Shown: positions 10,787-23,884, counted from the stretch's first letter. The stretch is DNA of 64,000 nucleotides from Blastomyces gilchristii SLH14081 (GCF_000003855.2 NW_003101674.1:595970-659969); one strand, 5' to 3'. Numbers and translations are program-made. The notes: generated from the sequence alone by a model not told the origin.

Positions 10787-11292
10787 TAGACTGACTGTGT
10801 AACCATGTCTGAGACCAGAATCAGAATATTTGATGATTTCATTATCAATTCAACTGATCTCATTACACAGTTTTAATATTAGATAGTAGTTTCATACTGT
10901 TTTAGTGAGACTTACTGTCTACTCTTATTACATTATTCAAATGAGATCATGATTTTCACTTCTCAATTTAAATTATTTTTATTACTTTAAATGACTTTAA
11001 ATCTCATTTGAGTGTTATCAAAAAGTGTTACTTTTTAAAAAATTAAAAATAGTCTAAAAAAAACCTTAAAATATTTAAAAATAGTAACTTTATGCTAAGA
11101 ATGAGACTAAATGAGATCAAATAAGATCACTTTCTTATTTTTTTCAAGTCATGATTTCATTTTAAAATCTGATATATAGTCACTTTGCATGTTTTTTTAA
11201 TGATTAGTCTCAGCAGAATTCATGCCAAGAAATGTATGAGGTCAGATCAAATAAGATTAAATATGAAATTCATGATTTCAGTAGCCAGTCTA
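10787..11292 (-). mobile_element. hAT-type MITE, copy B
   Basis: About 506 bp from TAGACTGACTGTG to CCAGTCTA, reverse orientation. It is flanked on both sides by GTTCTGAT (10779-10786 and 11293-11300). The next MITE starts directly after the second GTTCTGAT. No coding capacity. Confidence 0.85.
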
Positions 11293-11300
11293 GTTCTGAT

Positions 11301-11710
11301 TAGACTGACTATGTAATCATGTCTGAGATCAGAATCAGATTTTTTAATAGTCTCATTATCAATTTGACTGATTTCATTACATGGTTTTAACATTAGATAG
11401 TAGTCTTATACTATCTCAGTGAAACTTACTGTCTACTCTTATCACATTTTTCAAATGAGATCATGATTTTCACTTCTCAATTTAAATTATTTTTATTGCT
11501 TTAAATGACTTTAAATCTCATTTGAGCATTATCAAAAAGCATTACTTTTTAAAAAATTAAAAATAGTCTAAAAAAAACCTTAAAATGTCTAAAAATAGTA
11601 ACTTTATGCCAAGAATAAGACTAAATGAGATCAAATGAGATCACTTTCTTATTTTTTTCAAGTCATGATTTCATTTTAAAATCTGATATATAGTTACTTT
11701 GCATGTTTTT
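11301..11710 (-). mobile_element. hAT-type MITE, copy C, left part (split by the Gypsy element)
   Basis: Begins TAGACTGACTATG immediately after a GTTCTGAT repeat and runs to the poly-T at 11701-11710, where the Gypsy 5' LTR begins. The remaining ~100 bp lies at 18956-19055 on the other side of the retrotransposon. The two parts together make one ~510-bp MITE. Confidence 0.85.
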
Positions 11711-11946
11711 TGTAAGAAATCCCACTCCTCGCGGATTCTTTACTTCTATTCCTATCTCTCGCGTAATCAATAGAGCTAGCGGCCCTTGACTACACACAAC
11801 TATATAGACTGGAGTTTGTGAATACTATTCACAACTCAGCTTGAATGCTATTATACATTTAACCTCTACATTTATCTTTCTACTGTGAACACTTCTAGTA
11901 GTTAACAGTATATATCACATCAAGCTGCAAACACTCAAATAATCAC
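11711..11946 (+). repeat. Gypsy element 5' LTR
   Basis: Starts TGTAAGAAATCCC and matches 18699-18934 base for base apart from about twenty transitions. The end is placed where the two copies stop matching, after AATAATCAC. It retains several CG and CC pairs. Confidence 0.85.
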
Positions 11947-11999
11947 CTGTGAGCACTTATTCTTACATTTCAAGCTCAGTCAGTCAGCAATCACCTGTT

Positions 12000-13085
12000 A
12001 TGACTGAAAGAACTAGAAACTTATATGTTTCAACTTCTGTGAACTCTACTGCAGATACTCAGAAGCAGTCATCTGAATTATAAATAACTTCTGTGAAAGA
12101 AGTCTCAGAGAACTTATCAATCACTCACAGAACATCATTCTCTACATCTCAGACAGAGAAACTCTCTGAACTCATGAATAAATCAATCTCAGTGAAGAAC
12201 ATTCTTAAGCATCTCCTGCAGAATCAAGCTATTTTTCTACAAGAAATGCTTACTATCTGCAAACACTCTCAAACTGAGTCTCTAGACATGATCTTCAGAG
12301 ATATCTGTGAACTGAAAAGAAACTTTCTCAAGTCACAATCACTTAAGACTATCTATTGAATCACAATCTATAAAAGCTTTTGCAAGTTTGTATTTGAAAT
12401 TGACTCACAAGCCTGACTGTGTGACATGAAAGATGAAGAAGCTGTTATCTACATAATGACAGACCTCTATTACACTGAAGTCAAGAACTGGCTGAATCAT
12501 CTAGAGAATGATTATAAGAGATTTCAATGATCTGTTCTTAAGACCTATCTAGAGAACAAGTTGAGAGACTCTGTGAGCTGAACAGAGAATATCTGAACTG
12601 TGATCATCAATATTAGAAAAAGAGATGAGAAATCTGATAAAGACTACTCACAGCACTTCATGAAATTGTGATGTAAATTGAGACCTGTGAAAACAGAGCT
12701 CTGAAACAAGATCTGAATGATGATATTTATAAAGAGACTGAATAAAGATATACAGAACAAGCTCATTGAACAAGACTCTAAGTTCTTGACTCTGAAGAAA
12801 CTGATGACTCTCATTCATCACTTGCAGATCACTGTGAGAGTCACAGACCTGCAGAGAGCAGATCATTGACTGACTCTGCAAGGGCCAGAATAACAGAGAA
12901 CAGATTTGTCAGGAAAAGATAACAAGATATAGAGAGATTTGTGTCTGACTGCTGAGCAGAAAGAGAGAGCTTTACAAGCTTCTGCAAACAGAGTGTATAA
13001 TAGAGAGATCAAGAAAAAGAGACTCTGCTTCATCTGTTCTAAATCAGAACATCTTCATACAAACTGTCTGAACAAATTAAAATAG
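12000..13085 (+). pseudogene. Gypsy gag remnant with CCHC zinc knuckle
   Basis: The reading frame starts near the ATG at 12000 and is broken repeatedly, mostly by TGA where Trp or Arg codons are expected. The best-preserved mark is an intact nucleic-acid-binding knuckle at 13026-13067, C-F-I-C-x4-H-x4-C, preceded by basic residues. An open piece at 12093-12359 is the longest surviving fragment. Gag would form the virus-like particle of the retroelement; this copy cannot make a full protein. Confidence 0.8.
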
Positions 13086-16000
13086 AAATTTGAGAAGTTG
13101 TGAACAGAGTCAGCAACAGCCTTCTTAAGAGTCTTGAAGCTAATATCTGAATCTGTTGCTTTCTCAATGAAAATGCTTGCTCATGAAGAGAGACTGTGCT
13201 GTGATACTACTGTCTCATAAGTATGAGAAGCATTGATAAACTCAGAATCTCAGATCACTGTGATGTTTCTAAAGCTCACAGAGTGAATAGACTGAAAGAT
13301 GAAGACTGGAAATCTGCTCTTATAATAAGCAGAATATGAGAACTCAGATCTGAGAGCTGAGAGACTTATAAGAGTCATCTTTGAATTGCAAGATCTCTCT
13401 GAAATCTAGAGAAGATTTACAGAAACTGTGATTATCACAGACATCACAGATAACATGTATTTGAGACTTATATAACTTCAAAGACATAATTCACACATAG
13501 CTGTCTGTAAGTCAGGTTTATACTTCTGATCAGTGTTGACAGACTCACTTACAGAGATAGAAGCAGTTAATGCTGTAGAGTTGATTAGAGAAGACAAGCT
13601 TATCTATATAATGACTTTGCAAGTGTCTGAGAATCTCACAGTCATGAAAACTGAGCTTCAGATATCAGAGAAATACTGAGATCTTGCAGAGATGTTCAGC
13701 TCAGCTAAGACAGCTGAGCTTTCTTCTCACTGTGAGAAGAATCTGATAATAGATTTGATAGAAGAGTAGAAATCCTTCTGAGAATCAATCTATAAGCTCT
13801 CTCATCATGAGATAGAGGTTTTACAGACCTATGTGAAGAAGAATCTGAAGAATGACTTTATTCAATCTTCACAGATCTCTGTAGAAGCCTCTGTGATATT
13901 CATAAAGAAGAAGAATAAAGATCTCAGATTGTATATAGACTACTGTGATCTGAACTTTAAGATAATAAAGAGCTGCTACTCTCTGTCTCTGATTGAGAAT
14001 GTGATCAACTATCTCATGAGAGCTGTCATATTCATATAACTGAATGTGATTAATATATATACATGACTGTGAATACAGTCTGAGAATGAATAAAAGACTG
14101 TCTTTAGAACTGCACTGAAACTGTTTGAATATCTAGTAATATCTTTTGATCTGACTAATGTCTTCACAGCATTTCAGTCTTTCATCAATAAAATACTTCA
14201 TATATATCTGAATGTCTTCATAGTAATATATCTGAATGATGTGATAGTGTACTCTGTGAAGAAGAAAGAACACACTGAGCATGTACAAAGTGTGTTGAAG
14301 GTCTTAGATAAGACAGAACTGTATGTTAAGCTTATAAAGTACAACTTCAGTGCTCACTGAATTAATTTCCTAGAATATGTAATCACTGCAGATGATATTC
14401 AGATGAAATCTTCACAGATTGAGACTATTCTATTATAACTGAAGCTAACTAGTATTCATGAGATTCAGATCTTTCTGAGCTTTGTGAATTTCTATAGATG
14501 ATTTATCTTTGTATTTATAAGAATCTTCTTAGCTCTTACAGACATGCTGAAGAATGAAAATAAGAAGAAGTCATCTTATAAACAGAGAATAAAAAGATTG
14601 TTGAGAAGAAAGAACTGTGAGAACTTTCTTATCTCAGAAGCTTACAGAGTCTTTGTAAGATTGAAACAGATATTTATAAATGCAGTGATACTATTTCACT
14701 TTAATCTCTTACTCTTAATCAGATTGAAGACAGATGTCTTCTTCTTTGCAATTTCAGAAATAGTCTTATAACTACAGTTAAATAAGAACTGAGTTTCAGT
14801 GACCTTTTTCTTACAGAAGATGCAACTCACAGAGATTAACTATAACATTCATAATTAGAAGTTTCTTATAATAGTGAAATTCTTTCATCACTGATATCAC
14901 TACTTTGAGAGCCTTGTAACAGTGATTACTGTTAGAACTGATTATAACAGCTTGTAATAGTTTACTTCAATCAAGAAACTCTCACAGTGACAGATTCACT
15001 GAGCTCAGAGACTGAGTGAGTTCTGATTCAAGATAGAATATATCAAGAAAACTAAGAACTCAGTGAATGAACTCTCTCACAGATCAGACTATATTAAGAA
15101 GATCAGAGTGACAGATACAGAGAGACTAGAGAAGATAGAAAAGCTTTATAAGATGCTCAGACTGAGTGTTATGAAGAGATTGACTGAAGAGTCTCTCAAT
15201 TCTCTATAAGAGAAGAGAGAGAAGAGAGAAAAGAAGTCTGTATAACTACTCTCTACAACACTGAGAGTTAACACTCTGAGAATCTCTACAAGAATTCTTG
15301 AAGAGAGTATCTATAATCTGAAGAATTTATGAGCTTTAAGAAGCACTGCAGAAGACCTGATGTAAGAAGAAACAGAGTATAAGTCTTCATAAAATCTTCT
15401 ATTCAGATTGTCTGAACTGCAACTGAAGAATGAATATACTTAATATATTCAGAAACTGCTCATAACAGAGATTAACTCTGCAGAAATAAAGAATTGAAGA
15501 AACTTAAATAATCTCTTGTAAAGAGAGAGCTGAATTTATATATCTGTGAATGAGTTTCTACATGTAGAACTTATTAAAAGATATCATGACTCTTCTCTAG
15601 TGAGTCATTTTATAGACACTAGAACTCATGAGTTGCTTATAAGAAAATACTTCTGACTGAAGATATGAGAACTTGTGAAGAAGATAGTAAATTCTTATAC
15701 TATTTATCAGAATTCATGAGTAGTGCAGTTCAGATTATATGAAGAACTTACTTCTCTATTCATTTCACAGAAACCTTGAGAACAGCTAGAAATGAATACT
15801 CTTGTGAGTCTCTCTGAAAGCAAGAACATATATAATGTCTGTTTTAACAGTATACTGATGATAGTGAATCACTTCATTAAGATGACACACTTTATACTCA
15901 CTCATAAGAACTTAAAGTCAAAGAATTTAACTCATATCTTCATCTGCAATGTGATTCAGTTGCATGAATTATCTGTGAACATTATCTCAGATAAAGAATC

Positions 16001-16850
16001 AATCTTTATAGAAGAGTTCTGATCTGATCTGATAACTATACTGAAGATCTCATAAGATCTAAGTATAGCTTTTTATCAACAGACAGATGATCAGATAGAA
16101 CATCTGATGAGTATATTAAAACAGTATCTGTAATGCTTTATCAATTATAATCAGAATGACTGAGTGTATTGATTATCACTCATGAAGTTCACATATAACA
16201 ACTCAAAACATGTCAGCACAGATAAAATTCTCTTTAAGATGCTCACTGAGACTTATCTGCAGATGATCTTGATGAATCTGCAAGAGTACACTATAAAGTG
16301 TGATAATGCCTGTGAACAGGCTGAGAGAATTCAGAAGATTCAGAAGAAAGTCTGTGAATTCTTGAGAAAGACTCAAGAGTATTAGAAGAGATACTATGAC
16401 TTCAAGTATATTATAAAGAGTTTTAAGAAAGATAATAGAGTCTAACTGAGTCTAGAAAACATCATCATACAGAGATTTAATAAGAAGCTGAATCTCTTAT
16501 GAATAGAGTCTTGTAAGATTGTGAAGAAAGTTAGTCTGCAGTTCTACAGATTGAAACTGTTATCTGAGTTACAGATATACAATATTTTTCATATCTCTTT
16601 ACTCTGTGAATACAAGGAATTCTTAGAAGAGAACTCTGTGATTTATCACTCTATCTATGAAGCACTAGAGAGTGAAAGAGAATATCAGATTAAAGAGATT
16701 ATTGACTCAGAGAAGTGAGATCACAAGCTCTGATTCAAGATTCAGTGATAAGAGTATTCTGATAAGATGAATAAGTTCACTTGAGAATTATCTGAGTAGA
16801 TAAGATATCTGCAGAAGCTGAGATATGACTTTCATACTGTAAATTCTGAT
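13086..16850 (+). pseudogene. Gypsy pol remnant: protease, RT, RNase H, integrase, chromodomain
   Basis: RT is recognisable from FIKKKNKDLRLYIDYCDLN (about 13900-13960) and from the active-site box at 14229-14240, which reads YLND instead of YLDD because GAT has become AAT. A TDVFFFA piece (about 14725) is the RNase H start. The integrase core shows VNHFIKMTHFI (about 15865, Asp to Asn expected) and IISDKESIF (about 15985). The end reads YQIKEIIDSEK (about 16685-16720), followed by a chromodomain-like stretch with TGA at Trp positions; a C-terminal chromodomain defines chromoviruses. Two predicted catalytic Asp residues are lost, so the copy is dead. Confidence 0.88.
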
Positions 16851-17049
16851 AAGTTAGAATAATACAGTCTTTGCTAAGAATCTGATTGTGATAAAGACAT
16901 TAACACTGTCATTTGCAAATCCTAATCTATAAGATGATGAGTTTCTACTGAGATGAACAGTCTGCAGCATACATAAGAGAAGAAGAAAACATATTCTTAT
17001 TAAAGTTAAAAAACAAGAAAATAAACAGAGCTGTGAATGCAATTTAGAG

Positions 17050-18690
17050 ATTAATAAAGAAAAAACAAAGAAAACTCACACTCACATCATTAATATTCAC
17101 AACACTCAATTCTCTCACAACTATCAATTTTTCTCTTCAAAGAAGCAGAAAGCATCATGCCTGTAGTACAGACAATTATTATATTTGATATAAAGACTGT
17201 CAGAAATGCACAGACTTCAGAGAAGCTGAACATCAGAGTGTACACAGTTGTAGCAGAGTCTTGAAGACTGATCATCTGTGCATGTGATCAGATATTTCTT
17301 ATAAAGCTGTATTCACTCTCTCAGTTGTGCTGAAGTATTCAGCCTGAAAACAATGAAGATACAGAGAGAGAGCTCATCTGCTCAGATCAACTTCTATCAT
17401 GAATTCATGACATTCACATTGCCTTGATTATCTGGATTTTATGAGTACTCAGAGATTCATCTCTCATTGACAATGAGATTGCAGAAATGCACTGTGATGT
17501 GAGAATCATTGATAGAGAACCTAGACATATTCATATATACCTGGTCAGAGATTGTGTGAGCAGAAGAGAGATGATTGTAGGCCTGTGAGACTGCAGAAGA
17601 CACTGACAACACTGAGAGCTTTATAAGAACTGTTAGCTAGAGTCTGTAAGAAATTACTTATAAGAAGACTTACAGCAAAGAGAGAAACTGCACTGCTTGA
17701 AGTCAGAGACTGGCCTGAGAAAGACAGAGGATTGACTGCTGGTCTGAAGATCAGATGCAGTGACAGAGCTGAGAAAGATAAAGGCATGATCATGAGTGAC
17801 AGCATCTCTGCTTTATCAGCTGATAAAAAGCAATCAGAGAAGTTGCAGAGACACTCATAAGAAGCTTAACAGTGATCAGATATTATTTGTAAAGAGATTG
17901 AAATTGAAAAAATTTTTATTCTTGAGAAGTTCTTGAATTAATATATGAACACTGTTAGAAACACTCTCTCTCTGTTATCTGAGTGAAAATACTTCACAGA
18001 TGAATGAGAATACTCACAGTTTATAAGAATGAGAGCTGTTATAGAAAAAGAAAAAAGAAGATGAGATTTCACAGATAGATCTGAGATATTTATACTACTT
18101 TAGAGAGATTTGCTTGCACTGTGAGTGATTCTGCAGAATAGTCAGATCACTCTAGTAAATAAGAGTGATTATAAATTGCAGATCTGAATCTTTCTATATG
18201 ACTATAAAGAGTGATTGCAGACTGCAGATATCTTGATTCTATAATTCTACAGAGTTGATGAAAGAATGGAAAATTTCTCATAATTCTACAGTATCAAAGA
18301 GCAATGATTTGTGAGAATGAATGAAAGATTAACTCATGAATATTTCTCTTTAATGAGAGTGATCTCACAGAGAGTGATTCATCTGTGAGATGAATCTGTG
18401 TGATGATCACACAAGAATCTTATAAAAATGATTGAGAGTCAACTGAAACTCTTCTGTATGAAAGGTGTGAGATGAATCTGTGTGATAGTCAGAGAAGAAT
18501 CTGTAAATTATAAAGAATCTTATGAAACAAGGAACTGAGTGACAGACTCTTTTTTCTTTATAATAACAAGGGATTTTTCCTCACTGAGATTTTTTATAGA
18601 TGTGAAGGATTTTTAGTGAGTATCACTGCAGTGCTGAGCTGACTATGAAGTCACTCAGTGAAAGGCTTCACAGATAAAGCCTTAGAGAGA
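17050..18690 (+). pseudogene. Extra Cys/His-rich reading frame after pol in the Gypsy element
   Basis: Between the chromodomain and the 3' LTR the plus strand keeps one long frame, best from about 17130 to 17860, interrupted almost only by TGA and a few TAG/TAA. It contains a Cys/His-rich segment (about 17155-17255: C, then after 12 residues C-x2-C, later H-x3-H-x-C) and a basic segment ending near 17860. It does not resemble Gag, Pol or Env that I know. Its position after pol is where some retroelements carry a third ORF. The function is unknown. Minus-strand open frames here (17545-17805) are by-products. Confidence 0.55.
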
Positions 18691-18698
18691 GAAGAGTA

Positions 18699-18935
18699 TG
18701 TAAGAAATCCCACTTCTTATGAATTCTTTACCCCTATTCCTATCTCTCGCGTAACCAATAGGGCTAGCAGCCCTTGGCTACACACAACTATATAGACTGG
18801 AGTTCGTGAATACTATTCATAACTCAGCTTGAATGTTATTATACATTTGATCTCTACATTTATCTTTCTACCATGAACACTTCTAGTAGTTAACAGTACA
18901 TATCACACCAAGCTGCAAACACCTGAATAATCACA
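18699..18935 (+). repeat. Gypsy element 3' LTR
   Basis: Direct copy of 11711-11946. It continues for about 20 bp of unmatched sequence (AACTCGCTCGATTTTTCGA) before MITE copy C resumes, so the exact right end is uncertain by that amount. Confidence 0.8.
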
Positions 18936-18955
18936 AACTCGCTCGATTTTTCGAT

Positions 18956-19055
18956 TTTTTTAATGACTAGTTTCAGCGGGATTCATGCTAAGAAATGTAT
19001 GAGATCAGATCAAATAAGACTAAATCTGAAATTCATAATTCTGATAGTCAGTCTA
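18956..19055 (-). mobile_element. hAT-type MITE, copy C, right part
   Basis: Continues the MITE interrupted at 11710 and ends GTCAGTCTA, followed by GTTCTGAT (19056-19063), the third copy of the target repeat seen at 10779 and 11293. Confidence 0.85.
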
Positions 19056-19063
19056 GTTCTGAT

Positions 19064-21076
19064 ACTCTTAAGATTATCAGATTAGAAATTATCTTTGTTA
19101 TATAGTAACAGTTATCAACTGATTTGACAGTGTGTGTGCTGTATATAATACAAAGAAATAGATGAGTTTCTCTGCTGACTGTGTAAATCTTCTTTTCTCA
19201 TCTCTATTCAAATTAAATATGTGATAAGTGAATTTCTTATATATTGATTTAAAATGTGAAAAATATACTTAATAAGTGACTTATAGATCTCTTATCATAT
19301 TCTATTCTATATATGAAATTCTCTGTAAAAGTGATGTGTTTTAGAGACAAAGTTAACAGTAGTGACAGAATTTTTTGAAAAGATTCTCTCTCTCTATGAT
19401 ACATTTTTCTTTTCTCTCTCTCATTTATAATAGTGAGTGTATAGAAGCATCATTCTTGAAAGATAATAAGAGACTTATTCTGATACTTTCTAGTGATTTA
19501 ATGTCTTTATGATGTGGCTGTAGTCTTCATGACTGCTAAGAAAGCCAGATTGAAGATGAAGACAGCAGTGTTAATGAACTGTGAGAGTATCACTCTTATT
19601 ATCATATCTTCTTATTCTCCTTCTCCTGCTTCTCTTGCAGCTGCAGTGATAGAAGCTGTGTCTTGCAGTGAGATGTTATTTCTTCTGTCAGTCAGTTCAT
19701 TAGTAATCAGTTCTTTCTCTATCTCTCTTATCACTGTTGCAACACTTTCTCTTCTCTCAATCAACATAATAATGTATGATCTCATGTGATTATTCATAGA
19801 GAATCTCAGAGAGAGCTTGATTTCAGAAACAGTAGCTTTAAGAAGTTTAATTTATAGTTTCTCTTCTATGATACATCTGAGCTCTGCTTGAAATACTGCT
19901 GAGTTGAGTTCACAGAGTCTCACAGTTTCTTTATTCTCTCTCTGTGAGAAGGCTTCAGTGTGATCTCTGATTAACACTGTCACTTGTCTATACTGTACTA
20001 AGTAGCTGAAGAAAGAGAAGATCTTATGTATATGTCTCTTCTCTCACTCTCATTATTTTCATTATATCTGTAACAATGACTTCTATCTCTCTATAAGTAT
20101 TATCTTATAAGAAGATGTCATGTTAATTCTGATAAGAAGCTCAGATACTTAAGCAGTACAGAGTAAGAGTCTCAGAGCTTTAAGTATTAACAGATTCTAT
20201 CAAGACTGAGAAGATTTCTCTTACTTATCTGTAAAGGAAGATGAAAGTATAAGTCTCTGAGATAGAAAAACACCTCAGAATGACCAGTCTTAAGAAGAAG
20301 AGATTAATCAGTATTACTGTTAAAAGTATCACAGAGATTCATCACTGATTAAAGAGAATTTTACTTCAATTAAAGCAGATGACTGAGATGCTTTGTAAAT
20401 TAATAAGTTAATACTTTATACATCTCTTATACTCTTCTATAGTATACTCTTTTACAGTACTGCAGTACTAACTTCACAGTAGATAAAGATATCAGTGCTA
20501 AAGACTTTAATAATGAAGAATAAGTTTGATAAAAGTGAGATTATTAATGAGTAGACTCTGATTTCTCTTTTTACTTTTTCTATAGACTGCAGCTTTATTA
20601 GAATAGCAGCAGTCTGTAGATTAATAATATTAATCTTATTAATTTTAAATATCTCTTTCTCTTAATCACTTCAGGAATTTTACACTTGTGTAGTCTTATT
20701 AAACTTCTAAAAAAAACTCTTTGAAAGAAAATAAAAGAAGAGTACTACAGAGTTCACAAGATATCAGTTCATCATTATAAGATTATCTCTAAAAAACTCT
20801 TTTTTTAAGAAAAATAAGAAGTCTTAAGTGATATTTCTTGCTTAATATCTCTGATATGTAATGAGACAGTCTCTACTAGTCATCTCATAGCTTGCAATCT
20901 CTTTCTCAGTATTTTTCAAATGCTTAAGCAGTTTTCATAAATTCTCTGATAATGAATAATCTTCTTATTTAATAAGATATTAAAGCTTGCTGTAATACAT
21001 TCACTTATTTAATATTTTCTTCATAAGATATTCAGTATCACTCTCAATCTTAATATTATTTAGCTGAGATAGCTCT
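19064..21076 (-). pseudogene. Degenerate minus-strand coding remnant, unclassified
   Basis: The minus strand at about 20040 to 19612 is continuously open apart from one TAA and predicts a charged helical protein (segments such as FSQRENKETVRLCELNSA, IREIEKELITNELTDRR). No zinc finger, protease or polymerase motif is visible. It lies downstream of the integrase of the minus-strand Gypsy-2 and was contiguous with it before MITE D inserted, so it may be that element's 3' extra frame; this is inference. The part 20100-21076 is open in patches without recognisable domains. Confidence 0.45.
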
Positions 21077-21084
21077 ACTCTGAG

Positions 21085-21589
21085 TAGACTGGCCGCCGGA
21101 ATCATGAATTTCATATTTGATCTCATTTGATCTAGTCTCATACATTTCTTGGCGTGAATCCCGCTGGGACTAGTCATTAAAAAAACATGCAAAGTGACTA
21201 TATATCAGATCTTAAAATAAAACCATGACTTGAAAAAAATGAGAAAGTGATCTCATTTGATTCTATTTAGTCTCATTCTCAGCATAAAGTTACTATTTTT
21301 AGACATTTTAAGGTTTTTTTAGACTATTTTTAATTTTTTAAAAAGTAACACTTTTTGATAATACTCAAATGAGATTTAAAGTCATTTAAAGCAATAAAAA
21401 TAATTTAAATTGAGAAGTGGAAATCATGATCTCATTTGAAAAATGTGATAAGAGTAGACAGTAAGTTTCACTGAGATAGTATGAGACTACTATCTAATGT
21501 TAAAACTGTGTAATGAAATCAGTTGAATTAGTAATGAGACTATTAAAAAATCTGATCCTGGTCTCAGACACGGTCACACGGTCAGTCTA
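21085..21589 (+). mobile_element. hAT-type MITE, copy D
   Basis: 505 bp from TAGACTGGCCGCCGG to GGTCAGTCTA with perfect 8-bp target duplications ACTCTGAG (21077-21084 and 21590-21597). Its ends keep CGCCGG and ACACGG, so it is one of the least mutated copies. It is inserted in the Gypsy-2 remnant. Confidence 0.92.
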
Positions 21590-21597
21590 ACTCTGAG

Positions 21598-23884
21598 ATA
21601 TTACTTATAGAGCTTTAAATAAAAGATGTGAAAAATAGAATGAATTGATTTTAATTCTGAGATTAATTTCAACTCATATATCTGCTTACTCATCACTCTT
21701 ATTACTGAGAAGAGTTCTAGTTATCACTTACTGAGCTTCTTATATAGTCTCATTATCTTGATATTCTTTGCTGAAAGTAGTACTTAATTCTCTATTAAGA
21801 ACTTTATTGAAAGATATTTTCAATTATAGTATTTCATCTACTGCTTCTGAATGTGATAAATAGTTTTTACTATCTTCTTATGAATTTTATTTAAAAGTTT
21901 TAATCTTGCTTTTACTTCTGATACTGAGAAGTACTCTGTTCTCTGTATCTGTTTAACATTCTGACTATCTATTTCTCTCTTTGAAATGTTGTCTGCAATG
22001 TCACTGAGTAATGAAGAATTATATTTATAATAAGTATAGAAAGAAGATACTTTTAAGATTATATTCTTTACATTGTTATATATGAATTCAGTGATCAGAA
22101 GATATTTAAATCAATCATTCTAATAATATAAGTAAAATACTTGAAGATACTGTTCTAATGTCTGATTCTGATATTCAGTCTGATTATCTGTCTGTGAATG
22201 AAATGCAGTGCTGAGAAGATGTCTTATTATAAAATAATAGTAAAAAGCTGATTAGTATTTACTGATAAAGAGAGATTCTTGATCTGTTATCAACAATTTC
22301 AGAGCACTGTGATTATAAATAATGATATCTAAAAATAGATCAGTTAATTCAGAGGCTTTAATCTTTTTATAAATAGAAATATATTTTATTATCTTCATAA
22401 AGCAGTTAACAATGATCAAAATCAAGTTATATTCTTTAACTCTTGTTGACTTCAGCAGATTAACTATGAAATTCATTGATAGATTCTACTATAGACTTTT
22501 TAAAATAGACAGTAATATTAACTCACTGTATTACTTATACTGCAGAATCTTTATTCTTTGACAGATATTATAAGTCTTAATATACTCTTTAATATCTGCT
22601 CAGAGCTTGTCTTAAATATATTTATATTTTAGAAGCTCTTCAGTCTTCTCTAACTCAAAGTGCTCAGTATGAGAATTATTAGAATAAATTCTTAATAACT
22701 TCTGATACACTGCTCTGCTACAAGAGATAAAGACTGAATCATTTAGCAGTAAAAGTTTATATTCTTCTAATTATCAGTGACTTGATTTCTTAGCAGTATT
22801 ACTCTGCTTAGAGTCTGTCTCTTTGAAGTATAAACTGAATTCTTTCTTCTTCAACTTCTGAATTTAAGTCACAGTAAAGATATCTCTCTGCTGTAACTTA
22901 TTAATAAATTTTAAAAGTAGTCAGATTGAAAGATTGTAGAGTGTTTTATTCTTTATCAATTCAATGATAGTAAGATATAATATAAGAAGCTCATGATCTT
23001 CAGTGTCAGTTCTCTACAGAGACTTAGGTTTTCTTTCATCTTCTATACTGAATTATACAGCTGTCTTATCAGCATTATTTCTGAGTTTCAGAGAATCTCA
23101 ATCTTCTGCAGTCAGCTTCTTCTGCAGTGATAATAGAGATTATTTTATAGAATTCTTCTTCTCATCAATAATATTATAATCAGATTATTTAGATAATATA
23201 TTAATAGAATTAAGCTGATCTGAATAATATCAGATATAGAAATCATACTTTGAAAGCAGCTTTACTCATCTGACTTAATATTCTGTCAAGCTCTTTATTA
23301 TCAAGAAGTAATGCAAATTTGTATAATCAATGAGAACTTACACTAAGTACTTACTACTCTGAAGATAATGTTATCAGATCTTAAAGAATTCAACAATTAC
23401 TAATCTCTCTTAATTATAAGTATTATATCTTTTCTGTGTGAGTGATAACTTCTTGAAGAAGAAAATCACTGATTTTCATTTGCAGTGTCTTATAGACTTC
23501 ATGAAAAAACCTTCTCTTACAGGCATTTCATTATCTGTGTTTCTGAGAGTTGTTATCTCTTAGTTCTTTTAATATTGAAAGATCTCTGATGTCAACTGTG
23601 AAAAGATTTCACAGAATTCATTTCTGAATGCATCAGTCTCACACTAACTGAGTAGATTGAAATTAAAGTGATTCAGTATTGTAACATCTGTAAAAGCTTA
23701 TTTCAATTCTGCAAATGCTCACACAGTGTCTTGAATAAGAATAAACAGTCTTATTTTTCTGTCTTTAACACTTCTCTCTAACAGATCTGTAAGAAGAACA
23801 GTAATTCATGAATATGTATAGATGAATCATTTATAGAAATTTATAAATTCTAGAAATATCTGCATCTCATGATACATCTGTAAT
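21598..23884 (-). pseudogene. Gypsy-2 pol remnant (RT end, RNase H, integrase)
   Basis: Read on the minus strand. The RT end is at about 23835 (a motif reading FLEFINFYK, normally FLGFANFYRRF). The integrase core is at 22476-22252, with ILIIVNCFMKIIKYISIYKK (normally VVDRFSKMAHFIP) and LITDQESLF (normally VSDRGSLF). The integrase tail is at about 21900-22010. It is broken by TGA and TAA stops. Its upstream part (gag and RT fingers/palm) is missing because the LINE 3' end abuts it at 23885, consistent with LINE insertion into this element. No LTR was identified. Confidence 0.75.

Larger units (their letters stand above)
11711..18935 (+). mobile_element. Full-length chromodomain Gypsy (chromovirus) retrotransposon, degraded
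   Basis: Two direct ~236-bp repeats starting TGTAAGAAATCCC (11711 and 18699) bracket gag, pol and an additional downstream frame. Order on the plus strand is zinc knuckle (13026-13067), RT (about 13830-14500), RNase H (about 14690), integrase (about 15500-16400), chromodomain-like end (about 16660-16800), then ~1.9 kb of extra sequence. It is inserted in MITE copy C at a T-run, with TTTTT as the probable 5-bp target duplication. Coding parts are broken mainly by TGA. The LTRs differ from each other only by transitions and keep more CG and CC than the interior. Confidence 0.9.
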
